A stretch of DNA of 64,000 bases from Acidobacteria bacterium UBA2994. Lineage in GTDB: Bacteria; Acidobacteriota; Vicinamibacteria; Vicinamibacterales; UBA8438. Each line of letters opens with the position of its first letter. Within the stretch, counting starts at the first letter, position 1. Both the position numbers and the translations under genes were made by a program. The DNA is taken from positions 1 to 64,000 of the forward strand of contig DEAA01000028.1 of NCBI GenBank assembly GCA_002346545.1. The letters are read 5' to 3'. A model generated the notes under the pieces. It searched no databases and had not been told where the DNA came from. It was given only the letters and a program-made list of their open reading frames with translations. This document shows positions 52,928 to 61,354 of the stretch, one piece after another.

Positions 52928-53488
52928 TCACACCCCCACCACCGCCCCAGTCGCCCAAACGTAAAAAGCAACGATCGGGATCTCGCCCAGCGTTACACCG
53001 AGCGCAAACTTGCCGACATGCATCCGTAGGGTCCCGGCAACGTAGCAGATGACGTCGGTCGGTACGAACGGGAACATCGACCACCCGACGACCAGCCAGA
53101 AACCCTTCTGGTTCATCTGGGTCTCGAGCCAGCGCACGTGCTTGGCGTGTTTCCGCTCGAAGAGATCGCCCAATCCCAGGAACTCGAAGAAGTAGTAGAT
53201 GAGCACCGCCGATGCCACCACCGCGGCCAGCGAACTGATCATCACGAACCACTTGAGGTCTGGAAATAGCAGCGTTCCGACAACGATCAGGAGCGTGCTC
53301 GGGATCAGCGTGATTGGGCGCAGAACGCTCAGCACGACGTAGCCCACCAGCACCGACTGCCCCGACCCGCGCAGCGCCTGCACCACCCGCTCCGGCTCCA
53401 GCAGCTCAGGGCGCAAGGCGTACAGGATGCTCAAGCCCACCACCAGCCCGATCCACAGCACCAAGGCGATCAGGCGGACGCGGGGCAT
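52928..53488 (-). CDS. VTT-domain (TVP38/DedA-like) membrane protein
   Basis: 186 aa with about five membrane segments. It has the VTT-domain markers L-R-P-I-T-L-I-P-S-T-L-L-I-V-V-G and, later, W-S-M-F-P-F-V-P-T-D-V-I-C-Y-V-A-G, matching the re-entrant loop and the P-x-x-P-x-x-x-N-x-x-G-like region. DedA/TVP38 proteins are linked to lipid or membrane homeostasis and proton-dependent transport. It lies 44 bases downstream of the cytochrome P460 gene on the same strand, so they may share an operon. Function unassigned. Confidence 0.78.
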   Translation of the reverse strand: MPRVRLIALVLWIGLVVGLSILYALRPELLEPERVVQALRGSGQSVLVGYVVLSVLRPITLIPSTLLIVVGTLLFPDLKWFVMISSLAAVVASAVLIYYFFEFLGLGDLFERKHAKHVRWLETQMNQKGFWLVVGWSMFPFVPTDVICYVAGTLRMHVGKFALGVTLGEIPIVAFYVWATGAVVGV

Positions 53489-53532
53489 GTTGGTTCGCTG
53501 CGGAGTGTCGGATGGAGACGTGGCGAGACGCG

Positions 53533-54129
53533 CTAGAAACCTGGCTTGAGGGTGCCCTTCTCGCGGGCCACTTCGAGCAACGTCGGATAGAACTGTACGA
53601 AAGTCCGCTCCACTGCGGTGTGCTCAGTGTGGCATTTGATGCAGGGCTCGACGGCATCGCCCGTCATACGGGGCGCGACGTCCCGCAGGTTTCCGCCCGG
53701 GCCGAACTGATAGAACGCCCACCCGTCTTCGAACCGCGAGTCCTTGACCTCGGCCTCCAGGAACGCGAGACCGGTCTGAAACCGCCCGGCCTGGTTAATC
53801 GACGCCGCCGAGTCCGACTGCCGGAACTCGAGCATGAACGTGGTCCCGTCGGGCCAAGCGCCTGTCTCCATAAAGTGGACGTGGGAGGACGGGTTCACGA
53901 AGACGTTCGAGAACATCTGGCCATTTCCGGCGCCACCTTCTTCTTCGTAGGTCATGCCGATACCGGCTCCCAGGAAGGTCCAGGTGCGATAGTCGGCCGG
54001 GAACACCAGGTCGGCGCCATTCTCGTACCGCGGCGCATCGTTGGGGCCGGACTGGGCGCGCAGACCGAGGGCTCCCGTGAGGACAAGAACCACGGTCGCC
54101 AGGGTCAAGACGAGGGTTGGACACTTCAT
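53533..54129 (-). CDS. Cytochrome P460 family protein
   Basis: 198 aa from ATG 54129, with a signal peptide (LTLATVVLVLTGALGLRAQ). One c-type heme site C-I-K-C-H (163-167) lies near the C terminus, and the N-terminal A-D-Y-R-T-W-T-F-L-G block and F-V-N-P-S-S-H-V-H match P460 and cytochrome c'-beta-like proteins. Relatives oxidise hydroxylamine or bind NO. Whether the lysine cross-link and catalytic activity exist cannot be told. Same strand as the flanking VTT proteins. Confidence 0.85.
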   Translation of the reverse strand: MKCPTLVLTLATVVLVLTGALGLRAQSGPNDAPRYENGADLVFPADYRTWTFLGAGIGMTYEEEGGAGNGQMFSNVFVNPSSHVHFMETGAWPDGTTFMLEFRQSDSAASINQAGRFQTGLAFLEAEVKDSRFEDGWAFYQFGPGGNLRDVAPRMTGDAVEPCIKCHTEHTAVERTFVQFYPTLLEVAREKGTLKPGF

Positions 54130-54205
54130 GCTGAGAATCCTCTCACACTCGCTCTCGCTCGCGTCTGCGGTGCAACGCGAGTTCGAGCGGCATCTCGCGT
54201 CGAGA

Positions 54206-54943
54206 TCAGGCCCGATCCGACACCTCGGCCGGCCGGGACCGGAACCGTCGAAGCGCGAACTTGACGAGAAGCGGGAAGACTCCCAGCAGGAAAAACGCCA
54301 AGAGCAGCTGGGGCGACACGATGCCCCCAACCCCATTGGCGCTCAGTGTCGCAAGGTCGGGAACTGTTGCTCCGGCATAGACGTAGACCGCGGTCCCCGG
54401 GAACATACCGAGTTGGCTCACCCACCAGTAGGTTGAGAGCGTCAGCGGCGTGAGGCCCATGACCAGATTGATGACGAAGAACGGCACGGCCGGGACCAAG
54501 CGCAGCGTGAAGAGATAGAAGGCGCCGTCACGGGCCAGCGCATCGTTGAAGACACGCAGCCGCTCGCCGAACCGTTCCTGGATCGGGGCACGCAACACGT
54601 AGCGGCTAAGCAGAAACGACAGCGAAGCCCCGGTGGTGGAGGCGAAGCTCACCATGATCAACGCCGAGAAGAAACCAAAGTACCAGCCGAAGACCAGCGT
54701 GAGCACCGCTGCGCCGGGAAGAGACAGCCCCGTCACCGCTACGTAGGCGGCGAAGGCAGCACCATGGACCAGCACCGGATTGACTGCGTGGAAATCGCGG
54801 AGCGACGCCTCCTGGGCCGCGATGGCGTCGAGGGACAGCGAATCGCCGAACCGGAGGTAGCCGCCGACGGCGGCCGCGAAGACGACCAGGACGACGATCC
54901 ACTTGGCTGGTGAGCTTAGGGTGTCTTCGGCAGCCTGTGACAT
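54206..54943 (-). CDS. TVP38/TMEM64 (VTT) family membrane protein
   Basis: 245 aa, about six membrane segments. A hydrophobic block (VLVHGAAFAAYVAVTGLSLP) is followed by G-A-A-V-L-T-L-V-F-G-W-Y-F-G and the VTT R-L-V-P-A-V-P-F-F-V-I-N-L-V-M-G, close to the conserved P-x-x-P-x-x-x-N-x-x-x-G signature. It lies upstream of the cytochrome P460 gene in the same direction, 76 bases away. The second VTT gene (52928) is shorter and only distantly similar. Role unassigned: membrane-phospholipid or ion homeostasis is possible. Confidence 0.85.
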   Translation of the reverse strand: MSQAAEDTLSSPAKWIVVLVVFAAAVGGYLRFGDSLSLDAIAAQEASLRDFHAVNPVLVHGAAFAAYVAVTGLSLPGAAVLTLVFGWYFGFFSALIMVSFASTTGASLSFLLSRYVLRAPIQERFGERLRVFNDALARDGAFYLFTLRLVPAVPFFVINLVMGLTPLTLSTYWWVSQLGMFPGTAVYVYAGATVPDLATLSANGVGGIVSPQLLLAFFLLGVFPLLVKFALRRFRSRPAEVSDRA

Positions 54944-55050
54944 GCTGACCCTCGAAGGCCACGACTCAGCGGGCGGCCTCTACATTCTGATACGTCCGCG
55001 AGGAACGCAGTTTTACACATCGGGCCCATGGGGCTTCACCCCAACCCCCG

Positions 55051-55075
55051 CGGCAGGGCCCCGCGGGGCCTGCCG
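55051..55075. repeat. Long GC-rich inverted repeat
   Basis: Arms CGGCAGGGCCCC and GGGGCCTGCCG pair with one bulged base around a GC centre. It lies 138 bases downstream of the minus-strand antiporter gene. No T-run follows on either side, so it may be a Rho-assisted or protein-bound structure, or a terminator by structure alone. The rest of 54944-55212 holds nothing else. Confidence 0.45.
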
Positions 55076-55212
55076 GACGCGCGCGGTAGACTCATCGTTT
55101 AGCAGCCTGCTGCGGAACGAAACCGAGACGAGGGCGCCGACACCCCGATTTGGCTGGCCACCCTGCCCGACGACGGTCCGACCGGCCAGCTCGCCCCAAT
55201 CCACACGACAGA

Positions 55213-56175
55213 TCAGGTCGGCCAGAGCCAGGTGAGATAGGCGCCGTAGCCGGCGAGCAAGAGCGCACCCTCCCAGCGCTCGAGCTTGAACCCGGTCCAG
55301 GCGATGGCGGTCATGACGACGAGGAACGCCGTCATGATGCCGACGTTAGCGATGGCGACGCCGGGCCCAACCAGCGGCCCGGCCAGCACCCCGGCGAACC
55401 CGAGAATGGCGAGGATGTTACAGATCGTCGAGCCGACGATATTACCCACCGCGATGTCCGTTTGCTTCCGGAGCGCCGCCACGGCCGAGGTAATCAGCTC
55501 CGGCAGGCTGGTGCCGATCGCCACCACTGTCAGCCCGATGATGCCCTCGGTGATGCCGAACGCCAGCGCCACCTGGATCGCCCCCTCGACGAACGCTTGC
55601 GCGCCGACGGCTAGGGCGGCCAACCCACCCACGATCAGCATCGAACAGAACAGGAAACTTGGTCCGGGAGAGACGACCGCAGTCGCGTATTCCTGGTCGA
55701 CGGCTGGATCACACTGGCGCCGGGCTAGGCGGACGTTGAAGACGGTGTACAGGATGAGCAGCAGGACGAAAACCCAGGACTCGACCCACCCGATCGTCTG
55801 GTCTCGGAAGAACGCCAGGAACAGGAGCGCCGCCGTGACCATCACCGGGGTGTCCAGCTTGAGCACCTGCAGATGGACCTTGAGCGGGCAGAGCACGGCC
55901 GTTAGCCCGAGGATCAGACCGATGTTGACGATGTTGGAGCCAATGGCGTTGCCCACCGCGATCTCGGACTGATCGCTCATCGCCGCGGCGAGACTGACGA
56001 TGAGCTCGGGAGCACTCGTCCCGTAAGCCACCACGGTCAAACCGACCAGTAGCGGCGTCAGCCCGAGCCGAAGGGCGAGCGCGGAGCTGCCTCGTACTAG
56101 CCACTCCGCACCGAAGTAGAGCGCCAGCAGCCCGCCGGCCAGCAGACCCGTCGTCAGCATCTCGCTGTGCAGCAT
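55213..56175 (-). CDS. Calcium/sodium:proton or cation antiporter (CaCA, YrbG-like)
   Basis: 320 aa from ATG 56175, with about ten membrane segments in two repeats. Each repeat has the alpha-repeat signature: A-Y-G-T-S-A-P-E-L-I-V-S in the first and A-I-G-T-S-L-P-E-L-I-T-S in the second, and each is followed by A-V-G-N-x-x-G-S-x-x-x-N. It exchanges calcium or another cation with sodium or protons. It joins the sodium-linked transport set here. An earlier in-frame start at 56208 is possible; the best Shine-Dalgarno is weak in both cases. Confidence 0.88.
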   Translation of the reverse strand: MLHSEMLTTGLLAGGLLALYFGAEWLVRGSSALALRLGLTPLLVGLTVVAYGTSAPELIVSLAAAMSDQSEIAVGNAIGSNIVNIGLILGLTAVLCPLKVHLQVLKLDTPVMVTAALLFLAFFRDQTIGWVESWVFVLLLILYTVFNVRLARRQCDPAVDQEYATAVVSPGPSFLFCSMLIVGGLAALAVGAQAFVEGAIQVALAFGITEGIIGLTVVAIGTSLPELITSAVAALRKQTDIAVGNIVGSTICNILAILGFAGVLAGPLVGPGVAIANVGIMTAFLVVMTAIAWTGFKLERWEGALLLAGYGAYLTWLWPT

Positions 56176-56329
56176 AGGGGATTTGCCACCCGTCCGCACT
56201 CTCGACAACGGTCACGATGTCAGGATGCGGGTACCACAGCTGCAAACAGGGCTCAGGGGGGCGAGACGCACGACTGCTGGACCACGCCGACAAAGATGCC
56301 CTGCTCGACGGGTATGATGCTAGCTACGC

Positions 56330-57208
56330 ATGACTTCTGTTTCGCACGCGCGACACGCGGCCCGTCTCCTGGCGCTGGCAGCCACGCTGCTGCCCACGAC
56401 AGCGAGCGGGCAGTCACTGCCGCTGGTCCACCTGACTGACGAGGGCCTGACCATCGCGGCCCATGACGTGCCACTCGGTGCACTGCTCAAAACGGTGGCC
56501 GGAGAAGCCGGGTTCAAGCTCGGGGGCGCGACGGGGGTGGATACGCCCGTCACGGTGCGGTTTAGACGCCAACCGTTGATTCCGGCTCTGCGGACCTTGC
56601 TGGGCCACCAGCACCATGCGATAGTCACGCGACTAGAAGCTGACCAGACGATCCGCGCCCGGGACCGGATCTCGGAGCTCTACCTCTATCCCACGCCGCC
56701 ACGGGCACTATCGCGTGTCGAGCAGGTACTGGCACGACAGGTGCACCGGCCCGACCCACCACCGGTCCGGGTCGCTCCAGGCGAGCACCGAGTCTGGCGG
56801 TGGCAGCGCCTGTTGGAGGGCGACGACACCGAGCAGCGGGCCGAGGCGGCGCTGGCCTGGCTCCGTGACCGCGATCCGGTGGTGCGGGTGGCAGCCGCTC
56901 GCGCGCTCGCGCGCTGGAACGACGACGCCGCGGTCCCGTTCCTGGAACTGGCGCTTCGCGACCCGTCGACCAGAGTCCAAGTGGAGGCCATCCTAGCCCT
57001 CAGACGCCTCGGTGGTGAGCGCGCCGCACGGGGACTGACGGGCGCGATCCACGATCGCGATCGGAGAGTACGGCGCCTGGCGGTGGAAGCGCTCGGCGCG
57101 CTTGGTGGACAGGCCGCCGCCGAACTGCTGCGGTATGTCGGCGCGGTGGACCGCGATCAGGCTTTGCGCGTCACCGCGCGTCTTCGGTTGTCCGATCTGG
57201 ACGACTGA
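56330..57208 (+). CDS. Exported HEAT-repeat protein with STN-like N terminus
   Basis: 292 aa with a signal peptide (LLALAATLLPTTASG). Residues 30-105 are secretin/TonB short N-terminal-like (EGLTIAAHDVPLGALLKTVAGEAGF, V-T-V-R-F-R). From about 165 there are helical HEAT-type repeats (RDPVVRVAAARALARWND, DPSTRVQVEAILALRRLGGE, DRRVRRLAVEALGALGGQ). These are protein-interaction folds; no catalytic motif. The STN part suggests binding of a partner in the periplasm. It lies alone, divergent from the antiporter, convergent with the second sugar dehydrogenase. Confidence 0.72.
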   Translation: MTSVSHARHAARLLALAATLLPTTASGQSLPLVHLTDEGLTIAAHDVPLGALLKTVAGEAGFKLGGATGVDTPVTVRFRRQPLIPALRTLLGHQHHAIVTRLEADQTIRARDRISELYLYPTPPRALSRVEQVLARQVHRPDPPPVRVAPGEHRVWRWQRLLEGDDTEQRAEAALAWLRDRDPVVRVAAARALARWNDDAAVPFLELALRDPSTRVQVEAILALRRLGGERAARGLTGAIHDRDRRVRRLAVEALGALGGQAAAELLRYVGAVDRDQALRVTARLRLSDLDD

Positions 57209-57223
57209 CCTCGTCGTCCACTG

Positions 57224-58408
57224 TCAGGGCGCTGGCTCGATCCGGAGCAGCGCACCGTCATCCTCGTCGGTCAGCAGATACAGCAGTCCGTCCGGCCCCT
57301 GACGCACCTCGCGGATTCGCTGGCGGAACTCGCGAAGCAGCGACTCTCGCCGGATCTCCTCTATCTGCTCGTTGAAGACGATCCGCTGCAGGTGTCCGGT
57401 GCCAGGAATCCCACCCTCGCGCAACGAGCCGACGAAGACATTCCCTTGCCACTCGGGGAACGCGTCGCCCGTGTACACCGCCATGCCGGCCACGGCGATC
57501 GCTGGCAACCAGACCACGAGCGGTGACTCCATGCCTTCCTTGGTCGGATGTTCTGACACCCGCGACCCCGGGTACAACCGGCCGAAGCTAACCACCGGCC
57601 AGCCGTAGTTGCGCCCGGGCAGAATGATGTTGATCTCGTCTCCGCCGTTGGGTCCGTTCTCGTGGTTCCACAGCTCCCCAGTCACGGGATGCAGCATGAG
57701 CCCGAGCTGATTGCGATGACCCAGGCTGTAGATCTCGGGACGGAATTCGGGCCGATCCAGAAACGGGTTGTCGTCGGGCACCGAACCATCGTCGTTGAGG
57801 CGGAGGATCTTGCCCCGGAGACTCGACGGCTGCTGGGCGACATTCTCGACTCGTCCGCCGGTCGACATGTAGACCTTGCCGTCGGCGCCGAAGGCAACCC
57901 GACCGTTGAGCCCAGAATTGCCGTCGTAGGCGTCGGTCACCACCAGATCCCGCAGCTCGACCAGTCGGTGACCATCCAGCCGGGCCCGAGCCAGCGCGGG
58001 AGACCCACGACCGCCCCCGGCCGGTTTCGTGTAGGTGAAATAGAGGAGGCCGTTACTCTCAAAGTCAGGGTGGATCGCCACATCCATCAGTCCGCCGTTA
58101 CCGTCGGTGCGGATCTCCGGGAGACCGCTAATCGGTGTGGGGTCCAACTTCCCTGCGCTGAGCCAACGCAGGCGACCGTCTCGCTCGGTGATCAGCATGT
58201 CCCCGTGGGGGAGAAACGCCAACGCCCAGGGGTGCGACAGCCCCCGGGCCACGACGCTCATCCGGATCTTGTGCTGTTCAGCGGTGTCGATGACCCAGGG
58301 ACCGGCCCCAAGGGGAGGTACTGGTACACCGATATCCTGCGCGGACGCCACGGCGGGGGAAGTCAGGAACAGGAGTAGCGCGAGCGACAGTAAGCGTGCG
58401 GACCTCAT
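57224..58408 (-). CDS. PQQ-dependent soluble aldose sugar dehydrogenase
   Basis: 394 aa from ATG 58408, with GGAGGTG ahead and a signal peptide (LLSLALLLFLTSPAVASAQ). The sGDH-type six-bladed propeller shows H-P-W-A-L-A-F-L-P, L-M-D-V-A-I-H-P-D-F, L-R-G-K-I-L-R-L-N-D-D-G, G-H-R-N-Q-L-G-L, N-G-P-N-G-G-D-E-I-N and N-Y-G-W-P. It resembles YliI/Asd-type aldose dehydrogenases. PQQ must come from elsewhere, as no pqq genes are in the window. It is the single-domain counterpart of the fusion at 50511. An apparent longer frame upstream is not conserved in character. Confidence 0.88.
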   Translation of the reverse strand: MRSARLLSLALLLFLTSPAVASAQDIGVPVPPLGAGPWVIDTAEQHKIRMSVVARGLSHPWALAFLPHGDMLITERDGRLRWLSAGKLDPTPISGLPEIRTDGNGGLMDVAIHPDFESNGLLYFTYTKPAGGGRGSPALARARLDGHRLVELRDLVVTDAYDGNSGLNGRVAFGADGKVYMSTGGRVENVAQQPSSLRGKILRLNDDGSVPDDNPFLDRPEFRPEIYSLGHRNQLGLMLHPVTGELWNHENGPNGGDEINIILPGRNYGWPVVSFGRLYPGSRVSEHPTKEGMESPLVVWLPAIAVAGMAVYTGDAFPEWQGNVFVGSLREGGIPGTGHLQRIVFNEQIEEIRRESLLREFRQRIREVRQGPDGLLYLLTDEDDGALLRIEPAP

Positions 58409-58602
58409 CTGCACCTCCAGCGGGCCTATTCTAATCGCCCTGGAATGATCGGTGAGATCCGGTCGGGCCGACGCGCTATTGTTGGGAGTTCCGGGCCTCT
58501 TCCAGCCAGCGACGCTGATTCGGGAATCCAGCAGCGTCACCAATCAGGACGGGGTGCACTAGAATCGCTCCAGTCTCGACAACCGCCAGGTTTGGAGCAC
58601 CA

Positions 58603-59703
58603 ATGGCTACACGTCGACCTCGGCTCGTCCGCCTCGTGGCTCCCCTCCTGCTGACAGGCGCCGGCATGCTCGCGCTGAACGTCACCGGACAGGAACCGGC
58701 CACGAGGCCGCTCGATTGTGAACCGGGAGGTCTGTGCGATCCGATGCCCGAGAGCCCGCTCGCGTATGCCGCGATGTGTGAGCTCGAGCTGGGTGTGCCG
58801 CCCAAGATCGACTGCGGGGCGGGCGTGCCTATCCCGATTACGGTTGATGGCACCGAGATCTTCGAGAACCCGGGCCTACATGAGTGCGACAACGCCAGCC
58901 TGCAAGTGGGCGACTGCATGCCGGGGTCGAGCTTGCAGCGCTATCAGGGCGCGAACCGCGACGGCACCGCGCGCGACGATGCGGTGTGGATCAGCTTCTG
59001 CCGCCACGACGGACGGGGCACCGAGGAGTACGACGTTCCCGATTCGGTGCAGATGATTGGCTACAACTACGACACAGGCGCGACCTGCTTCTTCGAGTCA
59101 GCCGACAACAGCCCCTGGACTTACGTGGATGACCAGAACCGGCTGCGAGGCGTGATGCCGGGATACGACGAGCCCGGGTTCGACGATGCCTACACCGTGC
59201 CAGGACCGGCCGGCATCCAGTGCGTCCAGTGCCACCAGGCGGATCCGTTCATCCACAACCCGTGGATCAAGAGCGCGCGGCTTCCGGAAGATCCAGGTCA
59301 GCCCGTGATCCCCGTGATCCCCGGCAACAACCCGCCCTACTACGTGGTCGGCGCTCCGGAGTGGGACATGCGCACGATCCACATCGAGGGCAACGGGTGC
59401 CTCGCCTGCCACCGGATCGGGATGAACACACTGGCAGAGTTCACCGGCGACCACTGGGATCCGAACGAGCACATGCCGCCGCACGACCCTGGTTCATTGG
59501 CCGCCGACCTCGAGGAACTCGCCGCTTGCTGGGAAAACGGACCGGAGAACACCCTGGGTTGCGACTGGGTCATCCCACCAGCCGGGGAGTGCGACGGTGG
59601 CGTCGTCGGTGACGACTACCCGTTCGCCGCCGCGCGCTTCAACCGCCGCACCGGCGGCCTCAACGGCGCTGAGGCCGCCGGCTGGCGGCGGCCTGGGTGC
59701 TGA
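58603..59703 (+). CDS. Exported di-heme, cysteine-rich hypothetical protein
   Basis: 366 aa with a signal peptide (LVAPLLLTGAGMLALNVTG). Two heme c sites, C-V-Q-C-H (207-211) and C-L-A-C-H (266-270), lie in the C-terminal half. The N-terminal half has at least eight further cysteines (residues 39, 45, 59, 71, 95, 105, 133, 162), suggesting disulfides, and no catalytic motif I know. The end, about residues 310-366, has further cysteines (AACWENG, LGCDW, EGECD-like). A periplasmic electron-transfer or redox protein; no close family recognised. The antiporter operon starts 21 bases later, but the first gene there is a separate function. Confidence 0.65.
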   Translation: MATRRPRLVRLVAPLLLTGAGMLALNVTGQEPATRPLDCEPGGLCDPMPESPLAYAAMCELELGVPPKIDCGAGVPIPITVDGTEIFENPGLHECDNASLQVGDCMPGSSLQRYQGANRDGTARDDAVWISFCRHDGRGTEEYDVPDSVQMIGYNYDTGATCFFESADNSPWTYVDDQNRLRGVMPGYDEPGFDDAYTVPGPAGIQCVQCHQADPFIHNPWIKSARLPEDPGQPVIPVIPGNNPPYYVVGAPEWDMRTIHIEGNGCLACHRIGMNTLAEFTGDHWDPNEHMPPHDPGSLAADLEELAACWENGPENTLGCDWVIPPAGECDGGVVGDDYPFAAARFNRRTGGLNGAEAAGWRRPGC

Positions 59704-59723
59704 CCGGTTAGAATCCTTAGCTA

Positions 59724-60242
59724 GTGGCTCGCGCGAGACGCCTGAGGGCATTCGTCATCCTGTTTGCCTTCTGGCTCGTGTTCTCCGGCTATTTCGACCC
59801 GCTGCACGTCGGTCTCGGCGTTCTCTGCTCGGCGCTCGTTGCAGTTTTCTCGCACGATCTGCTGTTTCCCTACCCACCGTCATCGCACACCGCACGCACG
59901 ATGTGGCGTTTGGCGGCCTTCATTCCCTGGCTGATCTGGCAGGTGATCGGCGCCAACCTGCACGTCGTCTACCTCGTCTTTCGCCCTAGCCAGATCCGGC
60001 CGCGGGTGATCCGTTTCCGCACCAAACTGACCCACGACAGCTCGAAGCTGCTCTTCGGCAACTCCATTACCCTCACTCCTGGCACCGTGACCATGGACAT
60101 TGAAGAGGACGAATTTTTCGTGCACGCCATCAGCGACAAGGCGGCCAACGACACACTCTCTGGCGACATGGAACACCGGGTGGCACACGTATTCTCCGAA
60201 ACGCTCGGCACCGGTTCGCAGCCAAGCGCAGGAGAGGAGTAG
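59724..60242 (+). CDS. mrpE: Na+/H+ antiporter subunit E (MrpE/MnhE)
   Basis: 172 aa from GTG 59724. Two N-terminal membrane segments (FVILFAFWLVFSGYF and VGLGVLCSALVAVFSH), then W-L-I-W-Q-V-I-G-A-N-L-H-V-V, then the conserved soluble part with N-S-I-T-L-T-P-G-T-V-T. This is the accessory subunit E of multi-subunit Mrp-type cation/proton antiporters. It begins a tightly packed eight-plus-gene operon; the following GTG is two bases beyond its stop. Confidence 0.9.
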   Translation: MARARRLRAFVILFAFWLVFSGYFDPLHVGLGVLCSALVAVFSHDLLFPYPPSSHTARTMWRLAAFIPWLIWQVIGANLHVVYLVFRPSQIRPRVIRFRTKLTHDSSKLLFGNSITLTPGTVTMDIEEDEFFVHAISDKAANDTLSGDMEHRVAHVFSETLGTGSQPSAGEE

Positions 60243-60244
60243 GG

Positions 60245-60532
60245 GTGCCGTACGAATTCTTCCTGGGCTGCGCGCTGGCCATTCTCGTGGCGGTCACGAT
60301 CTCCCTGTACCGGGTGCTGAGGGGGCCGACGATCATCGACCGCATCATTGGGGTCAACGTGATCGGGACCAAAACCATCGCCGTCATTGTGCTGACGGGC
60401 TATCTCTTCGATCGGGTCGAGTTTTTCATCGACATCGCGTTCCTCTACGCGCTAATCAACTTCGTTGGGGCGTTGGCGCTCTCTCGCTACTTCGAGTCCA
60501 AGGGCGTCGAGCATCCGGGAGATGTACTGTGA
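60245..60532 (+). CDS. mrpF: Na+/H+ antiporter subunit F (MrpF/MnhF)
   Basis: 95 aa, three membrane segments. R-V-L-R-G-P-T-I-I-D-R-I-I-G-V-N and F-I-D-I-A-F-L-Y-A-L-I-N-F are the subunit F signatures. It starts at GTG 60245, two bases after mrpE. Small hydrophobic subunit of the Mrp complex. Its stop overlaps the start of mrpG. Confidence 0.9.
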   Translation: MPYEFFLGCALAILVAVTISLYRVLRGPTIIDRIIGVNVIGTKTIAVIVLTGYLFDRVEFFIDIAFLYALINFVGALALSRYFESKGVEHPGDVL

Positions 60533-60831
60533 CGATCGTATCGATGGTCTTGGTCGCCGCCGGCGTCTTCCTCCTGCTGACCGGAGCCCTCGGGCTGATC
60601 CGGTTTCCCGATTTCTACTCACGCATGCACGCCGCCGGAAAGTGCGACACGCTTGGGAGCCTCCTCATTCTGACCGGGCTCGCCTCCTATCAAGGGTTCG
60701 ATCTGGCCGCCGTCAAGCTCTTGGTGGTGGCGGTCTTCATCTTCATCACGAGCCCGACGGCCACACACGCCATCGCGCGCGCCGCGCACCGTAACGAGAT
60801 TCCGGCCTGGACGGCCGAGGACGACGCGTGA
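60529..60831 (+). CDS. mrpG: Na+/H+ antiporter subunit G (MrpG/MnhG)
   Basis: 100 aa from GTG 60529, inside the TGA of mrpF. Three membrane segments with G-A-L-G-L-I-R-F-P-D-F-Y-S-R-M-H-A-A-G-K-C-D-T-L-G and T-S-P-T-A-T-H-A-I-A-R-A-A, the subunit G hallmarks. A longer upstream frame lies over mrpE and mrpF and is rejected. Confidence 0.9.
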   Translation: MTIVSMVLVAAGVFLLLTGALGLIRFPDFYSRMHAAGKCDTLGSLLILTGLASYQGFDLAAVKLLVVAVFIFITSPTATHAIARAAHRNEIPAWTAEDDA

Positions 60832-61073
60832 TCTGGCAGCTTGACCTCATCCTGCTCGGACTGACCGTGGCGTGTGCCCTTGGCGCTGTCCAGGTCCGCG
60901 ACCTCCTGACCTCGGTGGTGTTGCTGTCGGCCTTCAGCCTGTTTATGTGTCTCCTGTGGATTGAGATGGGAGCCGTGGACGTGGCATTCACCGAGGCGGC
61001 GGTGGGGGCCGGGGTCACGACGGTGTTGTTCGTCGTCGTGGTACTCAAGACCGAACGGGAGAGCCAAGATTGA
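60828..61073 (+). CDS. DUF4040 / MbhD-like membrane subunit
   Basis: 81 aa from GTG 60828, overlapping mrpG by 4 bases. Three membrane segments with R-D-L-L-T-S-V-V-L-L-S-A-F-S-L and M-G-A-V-D-V-A-F-T-E-A-A-V-G-A-G, typical of DUF4040 (MbhD) subunits, which in MrpA are fused into one long chain. Its being a separate gene shows the MbhD-type layout used in group 4 hydrogenase-like and some Mrp operons. Confidence 0.87.
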   Translation: MIWQLDLILLGLTVACALGAVQVRDLLTSVVLLSAFSLFMCLLWIEMGAVDVAFTEAAVGAGVTTVLFVVVVLKTERESQD

Positions 61074-61354
61074 GGTATCTGCACCTCGTCGTGACGACCC
61101 TCACGGGTCTGCTGCTGATCATGGGTTCGCTCGGCATGCCCGCCACCGGGGATCCCGATTCACCGCCCTCCAGCCACGTATCGCCTCGTTACATCGAACA
61201 GGGGTACAAGGAGACGGCTGTGCCCAACATGGTCACGTTCGTGCTAGCCGACTACCGCAGCTTCGACACGCTGGGCGAGGTCACAGTCATCTTCACCGGC
61301 GCGATGGCAGTGCTGCTAATCCTGCGTGGGGCGCGCTCGGAGGCCGAGGAGTGA
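61070..61354 (+). CDS. MbhE-like membrane subunit
   Basis: 94 aa from TTG 61070, in the TGA of the previous gene. It has V-L-A-D-Y-R-S-F-D-T-L-G-E-V-T-V-I-F-T, the diagnostic motif of MbhE-type proteins (the MrpB N-terminal part in fused forms), and two membrane segments around a loop. Start codon TTG is unusual but the overlaps favour it. It ends within the next gene's GTG. Confidence 0.85.
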   Translation: MRYLHLVVTTLTGLLLIMGSLGMPATGDPDSPPSSHVSPRYIEQGYKETAVPNMVTFVLADYRSFDTLGEVTVIFTGAMAVLLILRGARSEAEE

